From an uncultured Bacteroidales bacterium (GTDB lineage Bacteria > Bacteroidota > Bacteroidia > Bacteroidales > UBA932), in contig CAMOTB010000005.1 of NCBI GenBank assembly GCA_946625485.1, positions 1 to 49,099 of the forward strand: a DNA stretch of 49,099 nt. Direction: 5' to 3'. This document shows, in pieces, positions 8,086 to 18,259 of the stretch; position 1 is the stretch's first letter, and every line of letters starts with the position of its first letter. Both the position numbers and the translations under genes were made by a program. The notes beneath the pieces are model-generated. The model was not told the DNA's origin. It did no database searches and saw only the letters and a program-made list of their open reading frames with translations.

Positions 8086-10221
8086 ATGAAGAACGGGATT
8101 TCAATCAAAACCTTACTGACAGGAGCCCTTCTGCCCCTTGTTTTTTCGTGCTCTTCAGCGCATCACTCCACTCTGGGCAGTACTCCTTCCCAAGAGCCTG
8201 GCCCGGAGGCACCCTCTGTAGTAGAAAAGACCTACAAGGCTTTCACTTTCATCCAGCTTTCCGATCCCCAGTTGGGATTCCAGACCGGTGATCCATCGGA
8301 GTTCACGGAAGATACGCTGGTTCTGGCCCGGATGGTCAGTCAGATCAACCGCCTGCGGCCCGCGTTTGTGCTTGTGACAGGCGACATGACGGACAACTCA
8401 ACCAATCAGGCCCAGATCTCCGCCTACAAGAAGATGATCTCGCGGATCCGCTCCGACATTCCGGTCCGGCATCTTCCTGGCAACCACGACGTCGGATCAG
8501 CCTGTGCCAAGGAAAAAGTCGATGCTTTCGAAGCGAATTACGGGCCGTCCACATTCTGTTTCAGTTACGAGAATTGCGCCTTGATCGGCATCAACTCATG
8601 CGCCATCTTCGCAGCCGCGCCTTCCAAGGGGGACCCTTCAGCCGACGCCGCCGAAATCGCCGAAGCGCAATACACATGGCTGGAAGAGAAGCTGAAAGCC
8701 ACTCAGGACTTCGGCGCACGCATCGTGTTCGGTCATTATCCCGTGTTCGTCAAGTCGATCGACGAGGAGCGCTCCACCAATAATTTCACCCAGGAGGAGC
8801 GGGAACGGTACTGGAAACTCTTCAAGCAATACAAGGTCAAAGCATACGGCAGCGGGCACACGCATTACCCCTACGAATCCACCTACCTGAATATCGATGC
8901 CGTCACCTGCGGCGCCCTTGCCGCACCCCTGGGTAAGGGATACCGCGGAGCGATGTTGTGGACGGTCAGCGAGGATGGGAGAGTCAGCCATCAGTACCTT
9001 TCCGTGGATGAGTTCGTCAGGCTCGACAATCCCGACGTCCCTGCCGAGGGAGGCGTCCCCCGTTTCACCAGCCTTGAGGGGCTGGTCATGACCGGATATC
9101 AGGGGTGGTTCAACACCCCTGGCGACGGGAAGGGTCTAAAATGGAAGCATTATGAGAAAAATGGGAAATTCATGCCTGGACAATGCTCCATCGACCTCTG
9201 GCCGGATATGACGGAGTACAGGGACCGCTATGACACGGAGTTCCGCCTGCCCGACGGGCGCGTCGCACAGGTTTTCAGTTCACACGACGCGAGCACATCC
9301 CAGTTGCATTTCCAGTGGATGAAGCAATACGGAATCGACGGAGCCTTCATGCAGCGTTTCGTCACAAACCTTAAATCTACATCCGGGAAAAAAGAGAATT
9401 CTACGGAGATCTTGATGATGGGCGTGGAAAATGCGGAAAAGACGGACCGGGCCATCTGCGTGATGTATGACCTCTCCGGGATGAAAGCCGGTGATGACAG
9501 CTATGTGATTGCAGACTGGAAACAACTATGTACCCAATACAAAATAACCCAGCGTGAGCAGAACCACTATCTTTATCACCACGGGAAGCCCCTGGTCGCA
9601 GTCTGGGGCGTGGGCTTTTCCGACGGCAGGGAATATGGTCTGGAAGAGTGTGAGCGCATCATCGATTTCCTGAAGCAGGAGGGATGCTCGGTCATGCTGG
9701 GTGTTCCGACTCATTGGCGTACGCTCAAGGGTGACGCCGTTTCCGATGCCCGCCTGCTCAGCCTGATCCAGAAAGCGGATGTTGTGCATCCCTGGCTGGT
9801 GGGCAGATACGACAACACTTCCTTTAAAAACTTCCAATCGCTTATCAAGGAGGATCTTGCCTGGTGTGCCGGGCATTCACTGACCTATATCCCCACCGTC
9901 TTCCCGGGTTTCAGCTGGTATAATCTTAAAGGTGGGGCATCCCCGCTCAACCAGATTCCCCGGCTGGGGGGGCAGTTCCTGTGGAACCAAATCTATTTCA
10001 ACCTGAAATCCGGTGCGAAATGCCTGTACGTGGCTATGTTCGACGAGATAGATGAAGGAACAGCCATTTTCAAGTGTGCGAACGACGTACCGCAAGGCGC
10101 CAGCCCTTTCCTGAGTTATGAAGGTGTGCCTCCCGACCGCTACCTCTGGCTTGTCGGCCAGGCTGCGAAGATGACACGCGGAGATCTGCCGATCTCCTCC
10201 CAGATGCCAGTACAACAATAA
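8086..10221 (+). CDS. lipoprotein: calcineurin-like metallophosphoesterase domain fused to GH99/GH71-like domain
   Basis: Start MKNGISIKTLL at 8086 with lipobox VFSCSS. Phosphoesterase motifs LSDPQLG, VTGDMTD, LPGNHD, GHYPV, SGHTHYP. The C-terminal half GYQGWFNTPGDG...WPDMTEYRDRYDTEF...FQWMKQYGIDGAFMQRF resembles GH99-like proteins. Confidence 0.85.
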   Translation: MKNGISIKTLLTGALLPLVFSCSSAHHSTLGSTPSQEPGPEAPSVVEKTYKAFTFIQLSDPQLGFQTGDPSEFTEDTLVLARMVSQINRLRPAFVLVTGDMTDNSTNQAQISAYKKMISRIRSDIPVRHLPGNHDVGSACAKEKVDAFEANYGPSTFCFSYENCALIGINSCAIFAAAPSKGDPSADAAEIAEAQYTWLEEKLKATQDFGARIVFGHYPVFVKSIDEERSTNNFTQEERERYWKLFKQYKVKAYGSGHTHYPYESTYLNIDAVTCGALAAPLGKGYRGAMLWTVSEDGRVSHQYLSVDEFVRLDNPDVPAEGGVPRFTSLEGLVMTGYQGWFNTPGDGKGLKWKHYEKNGKFMPGQCSIDLWPDMTEYRDRYDTEFRLPDGRVAQVFSSHDASTSQLHFQWMKQYGIDGAFMQRFVTNLKSTSGKKENSTEILMMGVENAEKTDRAICVMYDLSGMKAGDDSYVIADWKQLCTQYKITQREQNHYLYHHGKPLVAVWGVGFSDGREYGLEECERIIDFLKQEGCSVMLGVPTHWRTLKGDAVSDARLLSLIQKADVVHPWLVGRYDNTSFKNFQSLIKEDLAWCAGHSLTYIPTVFPGFSWYNLKGGASPLNQIPRLGGQFLWNQIYFNLKSGAKCLYVAMFDEIDEGTAIFKCANDVPQGASPFLSYEGVPPDRYLWLVGQAAKMTRGDLPISSQMPVQQ

Positions 10222-10238
10222 CTATTTCATATATCACC

Positions 10239-11660
10239 ATGAAAACAAAACTGCATTTTCTGATCCTGACGCTAGCCGCACTTGCGGCTGCGTTCACGGG
10301 TTGCAGGAAGGAAGCCCAGGCGGAGACGTATTACGCGCCTTCCGAGGTGACCCTTCAAGCGCCACAACTGGATCCTTCGGACCTGTCCGTGACCTTGACT
10401 GCCGTGTACAACGGTGACGAGACGGGCATTGCCAGTGCCGAGTTCCAGGTCACCGACATCGCGACCGGCAACAAGTCCTCCTATCCGGCCGACCGGATGG
10501 AAAAGGGCGCAGCCACCGTCAAAATCGCCAAGCTGGAGAAAGACCATGACTATCGTTACAATTTCGTGATCGTTACTCCGGGACAAAACCACATCCAGGC
10601 TGCTGAAGACGGCTATTGCTCGCTCCATGTGCCGTACGATTTCGTGTTCATGACGCAGACTACAGAAACGGCCAAGATCTTGAACATCGCCTTCAAGGGT
10701 TCGGCCGCCCTGGTCCGCTCGATGGCCCTGTATCTCATCAGTTCCGAAGGACAGGAAGTGACGGATGTTCCGCAGATCATAGTGCACGACGGTCTTGTCA
10801 AAGCCTTGTTTCGTCTGTCAGACTGGCCTGGAGAGCTCTATCAATGCCGCCTGGACATGACCCTTTACGACGGGAGCGCCCTCAGTTCCCAGACGGAGAA
10901 TTTTTCCACATTTCCCATGCCTGAGACGCTGATGCAGTTGCCGGTGGCCTTCAGTGCGGATGGGGAATGGACGCTCACGGCCACCTACGACGGAGACGAC
11001 AAGACCGTATTGAAGGCGGCGGTGCGTATCTTCAACAAGGCCGGCGAATTGGTGGAGACCCTGACTGCCGCCTGCGCCGACCGTCAGGCTGTCGCTGTCA
11101 GCAAGGGTCACGACTACGGCAAATATTCTTGGGACTGCAAGCTCGACCTGGTCGACGGTTCTACGCTCGAGGCCGGCCCGCTTTCCTTCACATACGCCAA
11201 GCCGCGTGAGTTTGCGACTCTCGACGCTCCTTATGCCGCGCTCGTGGAGGCGGGAATCAGCACGGCCGATGCCGAAGGCCCGTTCAACTTTACTTATCAG
11301 GGCTATGACTGGGAGGTTTCTTACCTGCGGGCCAGGACGGACAAAGGCTACCTGATCAACGGGAGCAGCCGCAAGGGCTATCTCTGCAACGTCACGCCTT
11401 TCCCGAAGGGCATCAAGACGGTCTACATCAACCTGACCCAATCCGACCGTATCTTGTCCAACTATGAGTTCTACGCCAAGGTCAACGCCGCAGACGAATG
11501 GACCTTGGTGCAGGGTGAGCAGCCGGACAAAAAGATCTTTAGTTTGGATCTGTCTGACGGCAACTGGCATTTCTTCAAGTTCCAGTCCAAAGGCTTGAAG
11601 GAAATCCGTCTCTCAGGCTTCGCGGTCGAATATTTCACCGAAGATCCCATTGATTATTAA
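10239..11660 (+). CDS. SusE/SusF-like outer-membrane lipoprotein (putative glycan binding)
   Basis: Lipobox FTGCRKE; Ig-like low-complexity beta-rich sequence; immediately 5' of susC-like gene. Confidence 0.55.
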   Translation: MKTKLHFLILTLAALAAAFTGCRKEAQAETYYAPSEVTLQAPQLDPSDLSVTLTAVYNGDETGIASAEFQVTDIATGNKSSYPADRMEKGAATVKIAKLEKDHDYRYNFVIVTPGQNHIQAAEDGYCSLHVPYDFVFMTQTTETAKILNIAFKGSAALVRSMALYLISSEGQEVTDVPQIIVHDGLVKALFRLSDWPGELYQCRLDMTLYDGSALSSQTENFSTFPMPETLMQLPVAFSADGEWTLTATYDGDDKTVLKAAVRIFNKAGELVETLTAACADRQAVAVSKGHDYGKYSWDCKLDLVDGSTLEAGPLSFTYAKPREFATLDAPYAALVEAGISTADAEGPFNFTYQGYDWEVSYLRARTDKGYLINGSSRKGYLCNVTPFPKGIKTVYINLTQSDRILSNYEFYAKVNAADEWTLVQGEQPDKKIFSLDLSDGNWHFFKFQSKGLKEIRLSGFAVEYFTEDPIDY

Positions 11661-11672
11661 TCCCGACAGGCT

Positions 11673-14600
11673 ATGAAAAAGAATCTGTTATTGACTATTT
11701 GCATATTGCTTGCCAGTGCCGTCGCCGCGTTTTCGCAGGGACGTGCCGTGACGGGCGTTGTGTTCGACGACCAGAACGGCGAGACTGTGATTGGAGCGTC
11801 CGTGATTGCGGTAGATGCCAAGGGCAAGGTCCTGACCGGCGTCTCCACCGATGTCTCCGGCACGTTCTCGATGAATCTTCCTGAATCGACGGCTGAGCTT
11901 CGGGTCAGCTGCATCGGCTACGACGACGTCGTTCTCGTACCCGGCAGGAACAGCGAACTCAAAATCTATATGAAGGCCGCCAGCAGTGAATTGGATGCCG
12001 TGGTCGTCACCGCCCTCGGTATCACCCGCGAGGCCAAGAGTTTGAACTATTCTCGTCAAGCGGTGGATGCCGCCATGATGAACGAAGTGAAGGCCGACGA
12101 CTTTGTCGCTTCCCTGGCCGGTAAGGTCGCCGGTGTCAGCGTCACTCCTTCCGGCGTGGCGAACGGCACCTCCCGTATCGTCATCCGCGGTACCAGTTCC
12201 CTGACCGAGAACTCAATGCCCGTGTTCGTCGTGGACGGCATGGTGATCGAGAATCAGCCCGGTGATAGCGACTTTAGCATCGACGGTGGATCCGGTACGC
12301 TGGACATGGGCAATCCGGCCGCAGACATCAACCCCGATGATATCGAGTCCGTCGAGGTCCTCAAGGGCCCTAATGCAGCCGCCTTGTACGGCTCGCGCGC
12401 CGCGAACGGCGTGATCCTGATCACAACCAAAAAGGCCAGCCTTCAGAACCGCATCAAGATTACCTACGACGGCAACTTCCAATTCGAAAAGATCAACCAG
12501 CTGATCGAGTACCAGAACGGCTGGGGCACGGGTGAGAACAACTTCAAGCTCGAAAACAGCAACTATACCCTCCCACAGAACAGCGACCGTACCAACGAGA
12601 CCCTTCCCGACCTGACTGGATACAATGAGAAGGCTGGTGCGAAACTCCGCAGCTGGGGCGCCCCGCTCTGGGACCAGCCCATCATCGGCCACGATGGCAA
12701 GCGGACCACGCATTCGGCTCATCCGGACAACGTGAAGGACTTCTACAATATTGCGCACAAGTATTCCAATTCGTTCACCATTGACGGCGGCAGCCGGGAG
12801 AATAACTACCGTGTCTCTTACACCAATGTCTTGAGCAATTCTGTAGTCCATGGCATCAACGAGAGCAACCGGCACGTCTTCAACGTCCGTCTCTTCAATA
12901 CTTTGACCAAGTGGCTCACCCTGGACACCAGAATGGCTTATACGACGGAGACCGTCAGGAACCGCCAGTACATGAACGGGTCCGACAAGAACCCGATCTA
13001 TGCTTTCGTGACCCTGCCGCGCGACATCACCGTGGAGATGCTCAAGCATTACAAGGATGATAGCGGAAAGGAGATGATCCCGATTGGTGAAAGAGGTTAC
13101 AACCCCTATTGGAACATCTACGAGAACACCAACTCCGACACCCGTAACCGCATGGTAGGATCTGCTGTGCTCGAGGCCAAGGTCCTGCCCGGACTGACCG
13201 CCCAAGCCCGCGCCGGTGTCGATGCGTATGGCTGGGACGGGACTGAGTTCTACAACATCGGCGGCCGCGCCGATATCGACGGAGGCATGAAGAATTGGAA
13301 CACAGTCTATACCGCCACCGATTTTTCCGGCCACATGCGTTATGAGAAGAAGTTCTCCGACATCTTTTCCATCAATGCGCTCGCGGGAGCCAGCACCTAT
13401 TCCCGTTCTTCCGAGAAGAGGACCCAGGAGGTCGCCAGCCTACTGGTCGCAGGCTTCAAGAATATCTCCAACTCCGGCGAGTATCCGTCGGTCAGCCAGA
13501 CCATCACGCAGAAGAAGATCAATTCGGTGTACGGTTCTGCTTCCTTCGGCTTCAAAAACTGGCTGTTCCTCGACCTGACAGCCCGAAACGACTGGTCCAG
13601 CACCCTTCCGGTCGAGAATTGCTCCTACTTCTATCCCTCGGTGGGCGGGACGTTCATTTTCAGCGATGCGTTCCACATCAATTCAGCCGTCATTTCCTTC
13701 GGTAAGTTGAGGGCGTCCCTGGCCTACGCGGGCGCGGATACCAGCCCCTACCGTACGGGACAAACCTTTGCGTACAGCGGCATCTACAACGGGCAGCCCC
13801 TGCAGACCATCAGCACGACGCTGAACAACCCGCAGTTGAAACCCGAACAGACGAAGTCCCTCGAGCTCGGCGCAGAGCTAAAGTTTCTCCACAACCGCCT
13901 GGGTGTGGACTTCACCTATTACAATGCCACCTCCTACAACCTGATCACCAGCGTGACGCTCTCGACTTCCAGCGGATACAGCAAGCGCTACCTGAATGCG
14001 GGCGAGATCAACAACCACGGTTTCGAGGTTATCTTCACCGCAAATCCGGTGAGCCGCCCCAACTTCAAGTGGAACATGACCGTGAACTACGCACAGAACC
14101 TCTCCAAGGTGGTGAAGGTGTCCGACGAGAGTCCGACCGTCGCCATCCTGACCTCTTCCAACGTCACTGTCAACCTCGAGGAAGGCCGTCCTTACGGTGT
14201 CTTGCGCGGACGTACAACCCAGACTGACGCGAACGGTCACATGCTTGTGGATGCCGATGGCAAGCCGCTTGTGACCGACAACCGCCAGGAGCTCGGGATC
14301 GTCGAGCCCAAGTGGACAGGCAGCTTCATCAATTCCTTCAACATCTACGGAGTGAGCGTGAACTTCCAGATCGACGCCCGCATCGGCGGTGTCCTGTATT
14401 CCGGCACCTGGAACCGTGCGATGACCGCCGGCGTGCCGGCCGCCTCGTATGCCGGTCGCGAGGAATACTACCTGAGCAGCATCATTCTGGGCGAGAGCGC
14501 CAAGAAGGCTTCCTTCGGCTTCCAGTGGGATGACGCTTACTTCGAAGATGGGACCAAATGCGAAATGTTCGTAAACCCCAGGTACCAGGTGGGAAGTTGG

Positions 14601-14867
14601 GACTCCAGGAACGTGTTCGACGCTTCCTTCATTAAACTGCGTGAGATCGCTGTGGGATATGCCATCCCCCGCAAGGCCCTCTCGAAGCTGCCCGTCAGCG
14701 GAGTGAAGTTCTCTGTGGTGGGCCGCAACCTGGCCATCCTGTATCAGAACACCCCCAAGGGCATCGATCCCGAAGCGGCCGTTTCTTCCGGCAATGCGCA
14801 GGGCGTCGAATATGGCGGCATGCCGCCCGTTGCCTCCTTGGGCTTCGACCTCAAACTTACTTTCTAA
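11673..14867 (+). CDS. SusC/RagA family TonB-linked outer-membrane protein
   Basis: 1064 aa; carboxypeptidase-like N-domain GVVFDDQNGETVIGASV; plug IRGTSSLTENSMPVFVVDGMVI, VLKGPNAAALYGSRAANGVILITTKKA. Confidence 0.97.
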   Translation: MKKNLLLTICILLASAVAAFSQGRAVTGVVFDDQNGETVIGASVIAVDAKGKVLTGVSTDVSGTFSMNLPESTAELRVSCIGYDDVVLVPGRNSELKIYMKAASSELDAVVVTALGITREAKSLNYSRQAVDAAMMNEVKADDFVASLAGKVAGVSVTPSGVANGTSRIVIRGTSSLTENSMPVFVVDGMVIENQPGDSDFSIDGGSGTLDMGNPAADINPDDIESVEVLKGPNAAALYGSRAANGVILITTKKASLQNRIKITYDGNFQFEKINQLIEYQNGWGTGENNFKLENSNYTLPQNSDRTNETLPDLTGYNEKAGAKLRSWGAPLWDQPIIGHDGKRTTHSAHPDNVKDFYNIAHKYSNSFTIDGGSRENNYRVSYTNVLSNSVVHGINESNRHVFNVRLFNTLTKWLTLDTRMAYTTETVRNRQYMNGSDKNPIYAFVTLPRDITVEMLKHYKDDSGKEMIPIGERGYNPYWNIYENTNSDTRNRMVGSAVLEAKVLPGLTAQARAGVDAYGWDGTEFYNIGGRADIDGGMKNWNTVYTATDFSGHMRYEKKFSDIFSINALAGASTYSRSSEKRTQEVASLLVAGFKNISNSGEYPSVSQTITQKKINSVYGSASFGFKNWLFLDLTARNDWSSTLPVENCSYFYPSVGGTFIFSDAFHINSAVISFGKLRASLAYAGADTSPYRTGQTFAYSGIYNGQPLQTISTTLNNPQLKPEQTKSLELGAELKFLHNRLGVDFTYYNATSYNLITSVTLSTSSGYSKRYLNAGEINNHGFEVIFTANPVSRPNFKWNMTVNYAQNLSKVVKVSDESPTVAILTSSNVTVNLEEGRPYGVLRGRTTQTDANGHMLVDADGKPLVTDNRQELGIVEPKWTGSFINSFNIYGVSVNFQIDARIGGVLYSGTWNRAMTAGVPAASYAGREEYYLSSIILGESAKKASFGFQWDDAYFEDGTKCEMFVNPRYQVGSWDSRNVFDASFIKLREIAVGYAIPRKALSKLPVSGVKFSVVGRNLAILYQNTPKGIDPEAAVSSGNAQGVEYGGMPPVASLGFDLKLTF

Positions 14868-14885
14868 ACAGGGGAGGATACAAGT

Positions 14886-16577
14886 ATGAAAAAAACGATA
14901 ATGCTTCTTCTTTCCGTCGCAGTCCTGACGACCGTCTCCTGCTCCAAGGGATTCGAAGAACTGAACACCAACCCGAACCAACTCTCGGAGATCAACCCCG
15001 AGTACCTGTTCAATACGAGTGTCTACCGGACGCTGGACGCATCCTGCGGCAGCATCAAGAAAATCATGCTGGACAACTACGTCCAATATTGCTACGGACA
15101 GACCAACCAGCTGGGCCGCTACGGCAACGTGCCGACGTCCAACAGCAGCTATTACAAGAATTTCTACAACTACGCACTGCTTCCCTTGCAGTTTATCATC
15201 GACGAGAAGACCGAGACGGCTGAATTCGCAAACCGCGTCCGCATAGCCCGGATCTGGCTTTACTACCTGTATTCCCAGGTGGAGTCGATCTGGGGACCCG
15301 TCCCGATGTCCCAGGCCTTGAAAGGGACGACTTCCGTCCCTTACGACAGCGAGCCCGAAATCTACAAGACGATTCTGGAGGGCTTGAAAGAGTGCGCGGA
15401 CGGAATGGATCAGGACGGGGACGTGTTCATCGCCGATCCCGTTTTCGCGACATCTTCCGGAAAGAGCGACCTGGTCAAGTGGGTCAAGTTCGCCAACTCG
15501 CTGCGCCTGCGGCTGGCGGTGCGCATTTGCAATGCGGACAATACCCTCGCCACCACGCACATCGCAGAACTGATGGGCGACGAAAGTCGCATGATGGAGA
15601 GCAATGCCGACAACTGCATCGTCAAGTGGGGTGACAACGAGCAGACCCGTAATTACTACTATGACTATTTCATCGTCCAGACCGTCAACCTGGACAAGGC
15701 CAATTCGGCCGGCGAATGCTTCTTGATGCATACGGCCCCCTACAATGATCCCCGTCTGCCGAAGTTCTTCACCGAGTGCAAGTCCGCCCAGATGCCCGAG
15801 GGCTTCCATTGGGCGCCTTACTGGGGCAAGCCGAAGACCGACCATACGCCAGTCAGTGGACTGCTGGATTCGGCCAACCCCCACGCGGGCATCCCGGCAA
15901 CGGCATATTCGCTGATGTTGGACAGTTACTTCGCGGCCGACTACGGGCAGATGATTATGAGCTATGCCGAGCTCTGCCTGCTGAAAGCTGAAGTGGAGCA
16001 TCTGCACTTAGGTACCGGTAGCAAAGATGTGCGTGTCTATTACGAGGACGGCATCCGCGCTTCGATGCAGCAGTTCGGCGTCACAGACGCAGCAGCCATC
16101 TCTGCCTATATGGTCGAGGACGGCATCGAATACGGTTCTTATTCCGATATTGAGGGCACACCGGAAGGCGAAAAATACTTCATGGATTACCTGGGCCTTT
16201 GCTCGGGTGCCATCAAGGAGGACGAAGAGGATCCCATCTACCACCAGATCATCATGCAGCAGTACATCGCCATGTTCAACCAGGCCCTGGACGCATGGAC
16301 GCTGATCCGGCGGTCGCAAGTGCTCGACATTGTGCCTCATTACCAGCCTGAACTGGGCTACGGCGCCGTCAATGCCGGCAGCAACGAGGTTGAGTTCTCC
16401 TATGTACCTCAGCGCATGATGTACCCCTCCTCCGAATTGCAGGACAATGCAGTCGAGGTCGGGAAGGCTATTGCCTTGCTGGATGGCGGCGACAAGATGG
16501 ATACCCGACTCTGGTGGGCCAAGCCCCAGCGTATCAACAAGAACCTCCAGCAACTGGTGGAAAACTACAAACAATAA
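14886..16577 (+). CDS. SusD/RagB family lipoprotein
   Basis: Lipobox TVSCSKGFEELNTNPNQ; position directly after susC; SusD-like-2 pattern. Confidence 0.93.
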   Translation: MKKTIMLLLSVAVLTTVSCSKGFEELNTNPNQLSEINPEYLFNTSVYRTLDASCGSIKKIMLDNYVQYCYGQTNQLGRYGNVPTSNSSYYKNFYNYALLPLQFIIDEKTETAEFANRVRIARIWLYYLYSQVESIWGPVPMSQALKGTTSVPYDSEPEIYKTILEGLKECADGMDQDGDVFIADPVFATSSGKSDLVKWVKFANSLRLRLAVRICNADNTLATTHIAELMGDESRMMESNADNCIVKWGDNEQTRNYYYDYFIVQTVNLDKANSAGECFLMHTAPYNDPRLPKFFTECKSAQMPEGFHWAPYWGKPKTDHTPVSGLLDSANPHAGIPATAYSLMLDSYFAADYGQMIMSYAELCLLKAEVEHLHLGTGSKDVRVYYEDGIRASMQQFGVTDAAAISAYMVEDGIEYGSYSDIEGTPEGEKYFMDYLGLCSGAIKEDEEDPIYHQIIMQQYIAMFNQALDAWTLIRRSQVLDIVPHYQPELGYGAVNAGSNEVEFSYVPQRMMYPSSELQDNAVEVGKAIALLDGGDKMDTRLWWAKPQRINKNLQQLVENYKQ

Positions 16578-16589
16578 AAACCGGAGACC

Positions 16590-17687
16590 ATGAAAACGAA
16601 AGCTATCATTCTTTCTGCTCTGGCAGCCCTGTGCGCCCTTGTTTCTTGCGAAAAGCAGGAATACCCCGCGCCGGACAAATCCAAATATGTATATGATATT
16701 CCCGAGACGACATTGGAGAAGCCGGCCGTCCTGGGTGCTTATTATCTGAACTTCACTTCTGCCGTGAGCAGCTCGAAAAGTGCGGAGACTCCGTATCTGG
16801 GTTTCTATAAGACCGTGGATTACGGGGTGATGGAACAGCACATCGCCTGGGCTGACAAGGCGGGACTGGACTTCTTCATCTTTGACTGGAATGCCTCAGC
16901 CTCCGACAACGCGCTTATCGACGCGTTCACCGCGAAACGGGGCGACGCATCGGTCAAGTATATCCTCTGCTACAATGTCAAGCATCTGAATGTCACGAAT
17001 GAAAGACCGTTGAAGAAGGGCAGCGAGGCTCATCGTCAGTTCATCGCCGATTTCGTGGACGTGCTGGGTGATTACCTCACTTCCGACGCCTACTATCGCC
17101 TCGACGGAAAGCCGGTCATCATGCTGACCGCGACGAACCTCTCCAGCGATGCCCTGCTGAGCGTGGACTTCACCAGCACGGTGCAGTCCCTCAAGGAGGA
17201 TGTACAAAGCTTCTTTGGCGTGGATGTGTTCGTCATCGGCCAGAATACCACTGGCTGGGTGGCTCCCGTCAATTATGCAGAACACCAGGTGTATTCCTTC
17301 GACGCCGTTGTGCTCAAGGACTGGAAGACCCGTTCCTACGACCTGTTTTACAGCTTTTTCAGTTTCCTTGACATCAACTGGAACAACTGGAAGACGACGC
17401 TCGCCAAGCGCTCGGTGGACTTCATCCCCTGCGTATATCCTTCCTATAACGACCGCAAGAATTCTTCCGGAAGCTACTATTACACCTTCGGAAATGAAGG
17501 CACCGATACCGATTACATCACCTTCTGCAACGTTGCCAAGCGCAATATCGGTCCTCATAACCTCGTGTTCATCAATTCCTGGAACGACTGGAACTACGGC
17601 ACCAACCTGGAACCTTCCGACGAGAAGACCCAGGGTACTGACGCCGAGCATTTCCTGGACGTGACCCGGACGCAGTTCAGGAAATGA
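16590..17687 (+). CDS. GH99-like (WbsX/GH71-like) glycosidase lipoprotein
   Basis: Lipobox LVSCEKQ; LGAYYLNF...GLDFFIFDWNAS...NSWNDWNYGTNLEPS. Confidence 0.8.
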   Translation: MKTKAIILSALAALCALVSCEKQEYPAPDKSKYVYDIPETTLEKPAVLGAYYLNFTSAVSSSKSAETPYLGFYKTVDYGVMEQHIAWADKAGLDFFIFDWNASASDNALIDAFTAKRGDASVKYILCYNVKHLNVTNERPLKKGSEAHRQFIADFVDVLGDYLTSDAYYRLDGKPVIMLTATNLSSDALLSVDFTSTVQSLKEDVQSFFGVDVFVIGQNTTGWVAPVNYAEHQVYSFDAVVLKDWKTRSYDLFYSFFSFLDINWNNWKTTLAKRSVDFIPCVYPSYNDRKNSSGSYYYTFGNEGTDTDYITFCNVAKRNIGPHNLVFINSWNDWNYGTNLEPSDEKTQGTDAEHFLDVTRTQFRK

Positions 17688-18199
17688 TGGGGAAGATATT
17701 GCTACCGACTCTATCCGCACTGTGCATCTGCTGCGCCGCCCTGGCGCAGCAGAGTGTCACGGTGGATCTGAGCGACAAGCCTTTTATCTACGAAGGGGAG
17801 GGCGCCACCGGTATCCAGACCCTGCTTTGTGACGGAATCTTGGTCCTGCAAGAGAACGGCACCAACCCCAACGAGAATAATTACGTGAAGGAGGGGGCGA
17901 AGCGGATCAATGCGGACCTTTCCTGCAACACGACTCTCAGATGCTACTCCGGTCATGAGCTGACCTTCGAGACGACCGGAGGCGAACCCATCACGCGGAT
18001 TGAATTCGGTTTCTGGGAGCATAAGGGCAAATCCTATGATCCCGGTGAGGACAAGGTATTCGTCAAGCGTGGAGGGGGCGCCTATTCTGCCGGCAGTGAT
18101 CCCTTGTCAGCGGTGTGGACGGGCAGCTCTCCCCGGGTCCGGTTTCATTTCCGGAAGCAGGCCCGGTTCACATACATCAAAGTCACGTATAAAAAGTAA
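17684..18199 (+). CDS. small secreted protein of unknown function in the PUL-like operon
   Basis: 171 aa, signal peptide, ATGA overlap with upstream stop codon. Confidence 0.75.
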   Translation: MMGKILLPTLSALCICCAALAQQSVTVDLSDKPFIYEGEGATGIQTLLCDGILVLQENGTNPNENNYVKEGAKRINADLSCNTTLRCYSGHELTFETTGGEPITRIEFGFWEHKGKSYDPGEDKVFVKRGGGAYSAGSDPLSAVWTGSSPRVRFHFRKQARFTYIKVTYKK

Positions 18200-18259
18200 A
18201 TGATCCGCAGACGCGTCTTCCTGCGGGCGGTCCACCCCCTTTTCTTTGGAAACTTATTT

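Noticed and set aside
13878-16007. 709-aa minus-strand ORF
   Set aside because: Antisense to SusC/SusD genes; Val/Gly/His/Arg-rich shadow translation
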